From NCBI RefSeq assembly GCF_000439455.1, contig NC_021833.1, positions 310,001 to 374,000 on the forward strand: 64,000 nt of DNA, in the 5' to 3' direction. How positions within the stretch are numbered: position 1 is the first letter of the stretch; every line of letters starts with the position of its first letter. Under the pieces are notes generated by a model that did no database searches, was not told the DNA's origin, and worked only from the letters and a program-made list of their open reading frames with translations. Below are positions 57,788 through 64,000 of this stretch, in pieces. Made by a program: the position numbers and the translations under genes. The stretch comes from Spiroplasma diminutum CUAS-1 (GTDB lineage Bacteria; Bacillota_I; Bacilli_A; Mycoplasmatales; Mycoplasmataceae).

Positions 57788-57845
57788 CTATTTGTTAAAA
57801 CAAAATTGACAGATTTATTAAATTAATATAGGAGGAAAATAAGCC

Positions 57846-59192
57846 ATGATCGATGGTGCACAATTATTAGACGCGATTTATGAAATCGTACAAGATAAAA
57901 AAATTGATAAAGAAATTATTTTAGAAGGAATAAGAGAAGGTTTTCAAAAAGCATATGAAAAATTCTTTGATCCAGAAGCTATTGTTAGAGTTGATATTGA
58001 CCAAAATACAGGTCAAATTAAAGTATTTAAAGAATTGACAGTTGTTCAAAAAATTGAAGATGAATGATTAGAAATAGGATTAAATACTGCAAAAGAACAA
58101 TATGGAGAGGAAGTTTCAATTGGTGATAATGTTTATGAACCAGTTGAATTTACTTTGGACTTTTCAAAGTTAGCTGTAATGCAAGTTGGACAAATAATTA
58201 AACAAAAAATTCGTGAAGGTGAAAAAAACAAAATATACCAAGAATTCCTATCAAAAAATCATGAAATTGTTGGTGGATTTGTAAAAGATATTACAGAAAC
58301 TAGTTATTTAGTTGATGTTGATGGATCAATTATTCCAATTTGAAATAAAAAAATGATACCAGGTGAAAACTTTGATATAGATGATAGAATTTGTTTCTAT
58401 ATTGAAGAAGTTTCTAGAGATAACAAACATTCACAAATTCAAGCATCAAGAATTCATCCAGAATTTTTAACAAGATTAATGGAAACAGAAGTTCCTGAGA
58501 TATCAGAGGGTATTGTTGAAGTTAAATCAGTTTCAAGAGAACCTGGGCATAGAGCTAAAATAGCTGTTTTCTCACATGAAGAGGGTGTAGATCCAATTGG
58601 AAGTTGTGTTGGAGCAGCAGGAAGCAGAATTAAAAATATAACTAAGGAACTAAATGGTGAAAAAATTGATGTGGTTCTATGAAATGAAGATCCAAAAACA
58701 TTTGTAATGAATTCACTTGCACCAGTAAAAGTTATTAGTATTGATATTAATGAAGAAAATAATGAATGTTTCATAGTGGTTCCAAATGAACAATTATCAC
58801 TTGCAATTGGAAAAAGAGGAATGGCTGCAAGATTAGTTGCTAACCTTGTTAATATGAAAATAAACATTTTTTCATTAGAAAATGCAAAAGAAAAAGAAAT
58901 TGAAATTAAATGAAATGGAAACATTGATGAAAATGAATTAAATAATCCAGACTTTTTAAATAAAGTTAATAAAAGAAGAGAGAAAACTGCAAATAACTTT
59001 AATAAGGAAAACAACTTTGTAAAACAAGAAGAAAAAATTGAAGAAATTGTATTTGTTGAAGAAGATAAATCAATTGATGAAATTCAAGCTTCAATTGCAG
59101 CATTTGAGAGCTTAAGCGAAGATGAAAGTCAATTTGAATTTGAAGAAAGTATTGACAGTGATGATGATTATGATTCATACTATCAAGATTAA
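57846..59192 (+). CDS. nusA: Transcription termination/antitermination factor NusA
   Basis: A 448-aa RNA polymerase factor. Order: N-terminal RNAP-binding domain (~1-120, with the family's early EGIREGFQKAYEK), S1 domain (~130-200), and KH1/KH2 domains with DPIGSCVGAAGSRI and LSLAIGKRGMAARL. A variable acidic C-terminal tail (~370-448, EEDKSIDEIQ...DDDYDSYYQD) replaces the AR repeats of proteobacteria. Five Trp are TGA. The SD is AGGAGGA. It is the first gene of nusA-ylxR-ylxQ-infB-rbfA; rimP, usually first, is not here. Confidence 0.96.
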
Positions 59193-59198
59193 TTTTTA

Positions 59199-59468
59199 AT
59201 GTCAAAAGATATAAATCTTAGAAAAGATGCTGCATCTAATAAGATGTATCCAAAAATTGAACTAATAAGAATTGTTAGAAATAAAAATGGAGAAGTTTTT
59301 ATTGATAATACTAAAAAGGCAAATGGTAGAGGAGCTTATATTAGACCAACTATTGAAGCTGTGGAAAAAGTAAAAAAAACTAGGGTTTTAGAAAGAAATT
59401 TAAAAACTAATTTGGATAAGGAATTTTACGAAAAACTTTTAGAAGAGGTAAAATTAAATTGGGACTAA
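59199..59468 (+). CDS. ylxR: YlxR (RnpM-like) RNA-binding protein
   Basis: An 89-aa YlxR-family protein. The core ELIRIVRNKNGEVFIDNTKKANGRGAYIRP carries the GRGAY signature. The usual N-terminal Cys pair (RKCxxC) is replaced by RKDAAS, so no zinc site is expected. The ATG lies 6 nt after the nusA stop with almost no SD, suggesting coupling to nusA. Its last codons overlap the TTG start of ylxQ. Bacillus YlxR (RnpM) modulates RNase P; that role here is inference. Confidence 0.9.
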   Translation: MSKDINLRKDAASNKMYPKIELIRIVRNKNGEVFIDNTKKANGRGAYIRPTIEAVEKVKKTRVLERNLKTNLDKEFYEKLLEEVKLNWD

Positions 59469-59767
59469 ACTTAGAAAAACTTTTAGGCTCATTGGGAATG
59501 ATATCATCTGCTGGAAAATTAGTTTATGGTGAAAAACTTTTAGAACAAATTAGAAATAATAAAATAAAAATTGTATTAACAACTTCTGATATGGGTAAGG
59601 CGCAGTTAAAAAAAATAAATGATAAGTCAACATTTTATAATGTACGAATTATCAATAATCTATTTGACTCTGAAACTCTAAATAAAGCAATTGGAAGAAA
59701 AAACGTTAAAAGTATTGGAGTAAGCGATGAAAATTTTGTTAAGTTACTTTTAAAAAATATTGAATAA
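59459..59767 (+). CDS. ylxQ: L7Ae/L30e-like protein YlxQ
   Basis: A 102-aa protein. LEKLLGSLGMISSAGKLVYGEKLLEQIRNNKIKIVLTTSDM is the L7Ae-like K-turn-binding fold of the ribosomal YlxQ family. The TTG start overlaps the ylxR end by 10 nt and has AGAGGT about 10 nt upstream; an internal ATG at 59500 would remove the conserved first helix. It lies between ylxR and infB as in Firmicutes. Confidence 0.88.
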   Translation: MGLNLEKLLGSLGMISSAGKLVYGEKLLEQIRNNKIKIVLTTSDMGKAQLKKINDKSTFYNVRIINNLFDSETLNKAIGRKNVKSIGVSDENFVKLLLKNIE

Positions 59768-59783
59768 GAGAGGAGATGTAGTT

Positions 59784-61646
59784 ATGGCAAAAAATACAAA
59801 ATCAGAGAATAATAAAGCACAAGCCAAAAACAAATCCAAAGCACATAGTGCTAATTTAAAAAACCAATTAAAACAAACTACTGAAACTGGTTTAATTGAT
59901 GGGGTTTTTGTTTACACTGAACCATTGTCTATTGCAGATTTTGCAAGAAAATTAAATAAAGGTCCTGCAGAAATTGTAAAATGATTTTTTACAAATGGAT
60001 CAATGGTAACTCAAAATCAAATTCTTTCAGAAGAACAAATGGGAGAATTATGTATTGAGTTTGGTTATGATTTTAAAAAGGAAACTACTGTTACAAAAGA
60101 AAACATTTTTGAAACATTTAATGAGAAAGATGATCCAAAAGATTTAAGAGCAAAACCACCGATTGTTACTATTATGGGACATGTTGATCATGGTAAAACA
60201 ACTTTACTAGATTCAATTAGAAATGCAAATGTTACTGAAGGAGAATTTGGTGGTATCACTCAACATATTGGTGCTTATCAAACAACAATAAAAGATAATA
60301 AAATTACATTTATTGATACTCCAGGTCACGAAGCATTTACAGAAATGAGAGCAAGAGGAAGTGAAGTTACAGATATAGTAATTTTAGTTGTTGCAGCAGA
60401 TGATGGAGTTATGCCCCAAACTGAAGAGGCAATTGACCATGCAAAAGCAGCAGAAGTACCAATTATTGTATTTGTTAATAAAATTGATAAACCAGGTTCA
60501 GATCCAAGTAAAGTTAAAATGGAATTAATGAACTATGGAATTGTTGCAGAAGAATATGGTGGAGATGTACCATTTATTGAAGGTTCTGCAAAAAACAAAT
60601 TAGGTCTAGATACATTGTTAGAAACAATTTTATTAATTTCAGAATTAAAGGACTTAAAAGCAAATCCTAAAAAGTTTGCAAGAGGAACAGTAATTGAGGC
60701 AAAACTTGATAAAAATAGAGGTCCTGTTGCAACAATTTTAGTGGAACAAGGTACTTTAAGAATGAGAGATATAGTTATTGCTGGAGGAACTTTTGGAACA
60801 ATTAAAGACTTGGAAAATGAAAATAAAGCCAAGTTAAAAGAAGTTTTACCAGGTCAACCAGCTGTAATAATTGGATTAAATGATGTTCCAAAAGCAGGAG
60901 ATAAATTTATTGTTGTTACTGAAGAAAAAATGGCAAGAGATATTGCTAAAGCTCAGTTTGAAAAACAGCAAAATGAAGCAAGACAAAAAAATTCTGCATT
61001 TACTTTGGATTCAATTAAAACTAAAATTGAATCAGGTGAGCTAAAATCTATTAATATAATTTTAAAAGCAGATACACAAGGAACAGTAGAAGCTGTAAGA
61101 AATTCAATGTTAAAAATTAATATTGAAGGTGTAAAAATTAATGTAATTAGAGCAACTGTTGGAGCTATTTCAGCAAGTGATATTACACTTGGATTAGCAT
61201 CTGATGCTTTAATTTATGGATTTAATGTAAGACCAACTTCACAAGTAAGGCAAAAAGCTGAAGAAGATGGTGTAGAGATTAGATTGCACAATATTATTTA
61301 TAAATTAATAGAAGAAATTGCAGAAGCTGCAACAGGTATGTTAGATCCTGTATTTGAAGAAAAATCACTTGGCGAAGCACAAGTAAGACAATTATTTAAA
61401 CATTCACAAGTTGGAACAATTGCAGGATGTAGAATAATGAGTGGAGTTGTACCACGTGGATCAAGAGTTCATATTCTAAGAGATGGAATTGTTGTATATA
61501 CTGGTGAATTATCATCTTTAAAAAATAAAAAAGATGATATTAAAGAAGCAAAAGAAGGCCAAGAATGTGGAATAACTATTAAAAACTTTAATGATTTGAA
61601 AGAAAATGATATTATAGAAGCATATAAAGTAGAAGAGGTGAAATAG
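59784..61646 (+). CDS. infB: Translation initiation factor IF-2
   Basis: A 620-aa GTPase that brings fMet-tRNA to the 30S subunit. A short Lys-rich N-terminus (~45 aa) is followed by the IF2_N domain ([28 protein letters not shown] Trp). The G domain has GHVDHGKT at 132-139, DTPGHEAF and NKID. Domains II to IV follow, ending in the fMet-tRNA-binding C2 domain ([15 protein letters not shown]-like). ATG 59784 follows AGAGGAGATG; the upstream in-frame TTG is before that SD. It pairs with fmt in formyl-Met initiation. Confidence 0.98.
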
Positions 61647-61648
61647 TT

Positions 61649-61993
61649 ATGGCAAATGATATTAAAATTGAAAGAACTCAATCAACTATTTTGAGAGAAT
61701 TAAATTTAATTTTACAAAGAGAATTTCCAGATTGTGAGTATTTAAACTCAATTACAATTCATGAAGTAAGATTATCAAATGATATGGGTCATGCAAAAGT
61801 ATTTTATTCATTTATGGACATTACATCAGATAAAAATGATGTACAAGCAGAAATTGATGAAAACTTAAAAGAAATTAGAATGATTCTTGCAAGTAAAGTT
61901 GAAATGAGAAGTGTACCAGAACTAACATTTGAATTCGATAAAACTTTAGAAAATGCTAATAAAATTGAAGAAATATTAAAAGAAATTAAATAA
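61649..61993 (+). CDS. rbfA: Ribosome-binding factor A
   Basis: A 114-aa KH-like 30S maturation factor. It begins IKIERTQSTILRELNLILQREF, and contains ITIHEVRLSNDMGHAKVFYS and the C-terminal KVEMRSVPELTFEFDKTLENANKIEEIL. Two bases separate it from infB; an AGAGGTG SD lies in the infB end. It closes the nusA operon before a strong terminator. Confidence 0.96.
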   Translation: MANDIKIERTQSTILRELNLILQREFPDCEYLNSITIHEVRLSNDMGHAKVFYSFMDITSDKNDVQAEIDENLKEIRMILASKVEMRSVPELTFEFDKTLENANKIEEILKEIK

Positions 61994-61997
61994 ATAA

Positions 61998-62025
61998 AAA
62001 AACCTGCAAATATGCAGGTTTTTCT
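61998..62025. terminator. Bidirectional terminator after rbfA
   Basis: An 11-bp stem AAAAACCTGCA/TGCAGGTTTTT (61998-62008 with 62013-62023) with an AATA loop. It ends the nusA operon and, on the minus strand, the membrane-protein gene whose stop is adjacent. Confidence 0.92.
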
Positions 62026-62701
62026 ATTTATTTAGCAATTTTTCAGTAATTACTTGAATTCTATTAGTAGTGAGTGTGAATAAAACAATTGCAAATAGAT
62101 CAAATACCATAAAGCTTATTCATGAATGAAAGAATTGAAATAAACCATATATTTGTCCATATTCAATATATGATCATACAAAATTCAATGAAGCTGAACT
62201 TAATGGACCAAAAATAAATACTAGCATTCCTGAGAAAATTAGCGAGATACTTCTATTAAAAGAAGCGTCTTTACTATAAACTCGAAATAATTTATCGTAT
62301 ATTAATCAAAATAGGGCAACTCAAATTACTAATCCCATTGCAGTAGTTAGTCTAAATAATGGACTAAGTCCTCAAATTAGAAATTGAAGTACACCGTCAA
62401 ACAAACCTATTATCATACCCCAGTATATACCTACCACTTGAAAGCTTATAGCAATAACAAAATACTTTAGGACAAATCCTACGTTAATTCCAGTAACATA
62501 TATTGGAATTACAATATTTATCATACTAACAGCTGTGGACATACTTAGTAACAAACTGACAAGAGTTATTTTTAGAGTCTCACTCTTTAATCTTGCGCGT
62601 CCGTTTACCTTATTAAGTTTGCTGATTTCATAATCAAGATCTATATCATCTAAATTTTCAGATAACGTAACTTCTTGATTTTGTTCATCAGTCTTGTTCA
62701 T
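62024..62701 (-). CDS. Polytopic membrane protein, ECF S-component-like
   Basis: A 225-aa protein with a hydrophilic acidic N-terminus (~40 aa) and about five membrane spans. The first spans (ITLVSLLLSMSTAVSMINIVIPIYVTGINVGFVLKYFVIA) and GIYWGMIIGLFDGVLQFLIWGLSP recall ECF vitamin-uptake S components. Only the first 109 residues are open without TGA as Trp; I read the rest to TAG at 62024-62026. AAAGGAG lies upstream. No ECF A/A'/T genes are adjacent. The S-component call is by pattern only; the substrate is unknown. Confidence 0.6.
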
Positions 62702-62800
62702 CTCTTAAATTGTCTCCTTTAAATAAACGAAATTATAGAATTCAAATAATATTCACCTCAATAGATATTATATTATAATATATAAGGAATTGGGGTAATT
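62702..62800. promoter_or_regulatory. Divergent promoter region, membrane protein / rsmE
   Basis: 99 bp between divergent starts. A plus-strand TATAAT (62774-62779) lies 21 nt before rsmE. The minus-strand leader carries the AAAGGAG SD of the membrane-protein gene. The central ATATTATATTATAATATATA is nearly symmetrical and may hold -10 elements for both strands. Confidence 0.5.
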
Positions 62801-63517
62801 ATGCATAGTTTCTTTTTAGATAAAATGGTTTTTAATCATTTTGAAATTATTAATGAAGATTTTCATCATATAAAAAATGTTATTAAATTAAAAGAAAATG
62901 AAAAAATAATTTGTGTGTTTAATGATGAAAAATTTTTATGTTCTATTAAAGAAATTAATACTAATTCATGTAAAGCTGAAATAATCTCAAAGTTTATTGA
63001 TGAAAAAAAAGATTATAAAGTGAATTTAATATTGGGAATAATTAGAGAACAAAAATGAGATTTTGTTCTACAAAAGGCAACAGAGCTTGGTGCTGATTGT
63101 ATAATTCCTGTGGAATTTAAAAGAAATGTTGTAAAAATTGACATTAAGAAAGAAATCAATAAAATTTCAAGATGATATTCTATTTGTGAAAATGCAGCAA
63201 AACAATCAAAAAGAAATAATATTCCACGAATTAAACCTATAATTAGAAAGTTAGAAGATTTAAAAGAATATAATTCTGATTTAAATTTGATTTGTTGAGA
63301 AGATGATAATTCTAATTTCATTAAGAATGAAATAAAAAATTCTTTTGAAACAATCAATATTGTAATAGGTCCAGAAGGTGGAATAAGTGAACAAGAAGTT
63401 AATTTATTAAATAAAATGGGTTATAAAAGTGTAAATTTAGGTAATAACATAATGAGAGCAGAAACAGTTCCATTATATGTTTTAAGTTGTTTAAATTATG
63501 AAAAAAATAAGGGGTAA
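62801..63517 (+). CDS. rsmE: 16S rRNA m3U1498 methyltransferase RsmE
   Basis: A 238-aa SPOUT methyltransferase that modifies U1498 of 16S rRNA. An N-terminal PUA-like domain (1-~70, HHIKNVIKLKENEKI) is followed by LILGIIREQKWDFVLQKATELGAD, KRWY-type text around SRWYSICENAAKQSKRNNIPRI, and the knot IVIGPEGGISEQEV with LGNNIMRAETVPLYVLS. Trp are TGA. The SD is TTGGGG-like. Two bases separate its stop from the next ATG. Confidence 0.95.
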
Positions 63518-63519
63518 TT

Positions 63520-64000
63520 ATGGATAAAAATTTTAGTAAGTTAATTACAGCTGATTTAGAAATGATAAATAGTCAATTAAATTCAGTTGCAATAAATGAA
63601 AACTTAAAAAAATTTATTGATAAAAATGTTAATTTTCTAAAAAGAAAATTAAAAAATTTGGTTCAAATTAAATCTCAAGGTTCATATGCTACAGGAGAAC
63701 TTTATAATTTTGAAAAGGAATTAAATATAGATTTATTAGCAATTAAACATGTAAATAAAAGCATGTATAAAATTTATGAACAAGAATTTGAAACAAATGA
63801 TCATTTTGATGATTGTTGAATTTGTGAAATTAATCAAGATATTTATAAAATAGTTTCACAAATTTATAAAGTAGATCAAGATATTAAAATTGAATGAATT
63901 GAAAAGAAATATATGCTTCCTAACTCAAAGGAAAAAATAGTTTTTAAAGATTCAATTAAAATTAGTTTCTTTAAAGAAAATAAGTTAGGCTTTTCAATAA
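63520..64000 (+). CDS. Partial protein with nucleotidyltransferase-like motif (runs off window)
   Basis: The first 160 residues of a protein cut by the window end. The segment QIKSQGSYATGELYNFEK followed by ELNIDLLAI resembles the polymerase-beta-type nucleotidyltransferase signature GS.(x).GT...DhDhh, with the first acidic residue of the DxD pair replaced by Asn. The rest is helical, with Trp by TGA. It follows rsmE at 2 nt with GGGG as a possible SD. The motif match is weak and the gene incomplete. Confidence 0.5.

Overview
The window is a very AT-rich stretch of a Mollicutes chromosome. TGA must be read as tryptophan (translation table 4): nearly every well-conserved protein (TrmD, Obg, NadE, ClpB, DnaK, Lon, IF-2, MsrA) runs through in-frame TGA codons exactly where Trp is expected, and TGG is rare. 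Single-cysteine lipobox signal peptides of the MKKLISLLG type, a DUF2779 protein, a short ClpB, a clpB-hrcA-grpE-dnaK-dnaJ heat-shock block and giant FtsX-type permeases point to the Spiroplasma/Entomoplasma/Mesoplasma group. The genus cannot be fixed from the window alone. All coordinates below use the TGA=Trp reading, so many genes are longer than a standard six-frame view suggests.

Layout. 0-1.6 kb: rimM-trmD-rplS (ribosome maturation, tRNA m1G37, L19). 1.7-9.8 kb: DUF3196-like protein, zinc-ribbon protein, obgE, nadE, an acidic hypothetical, a small membrane protein, a Q/N-rich membrane protein overlapping hemW, pncA (nicotinamidase) and a helical hypothetical. 9.8-16.8 kb: heat-shock block clpB / hrcA-grpE-dnaK / dnaJ under CIRCE (HrcA) operators. 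16.9-24.8 kb: a hypothetical with in-frame repeats, mnmA, a membrane hypothetical, a DUF2779 two-nuclease protein, fmt, efp, an Asp23-like protein and msrA. 25.0-32.4 kb: six unrecognised proteins in a row, several coiled-coil or membrane-anchored, ending with a protein whose first 31 residues hold ten cysteines. 32.4-40.3 kb: tig, lon (with its own CIRCE), an ABC exporter, rarA and a tail-anchored PH-like protein.

40.3-56.6 kb is the accessory-looking part: two paralogous ~820-845 aa lipoproteins in tandem on the minus strand, and two paralogous ~1,720 aa FtsX-like permeases on the plus strand. The inner lipoprotein and the first permease diverge from one 132-bp intergenic region. All four genes share an unusual G-rich SD leader (CGG core), and no ATPase gene is present in the block. 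I infer a duplicated surface lipoprotein plus permease system of unknown substrate. 56.6-64 kb returns to housekeeping: a DUF192-like gene on the minus strand, a DJ-1/PfpI protein, nusA-ylxR-ylxQ-infB-rbfA, a minus-strand membrane protein resembling an ECF S component, rsmE, and the start of a gene with a nucleotidyltransferase-like motif that runs off the end.

There are no rRNA or tRNA genes, CRISPR arrays, insertion sequences or origins that I can support, and no gene-free stretch over 300 bp. Rho-independent terminators (short hairpin plus T run) punctuate almost every transcription unit.
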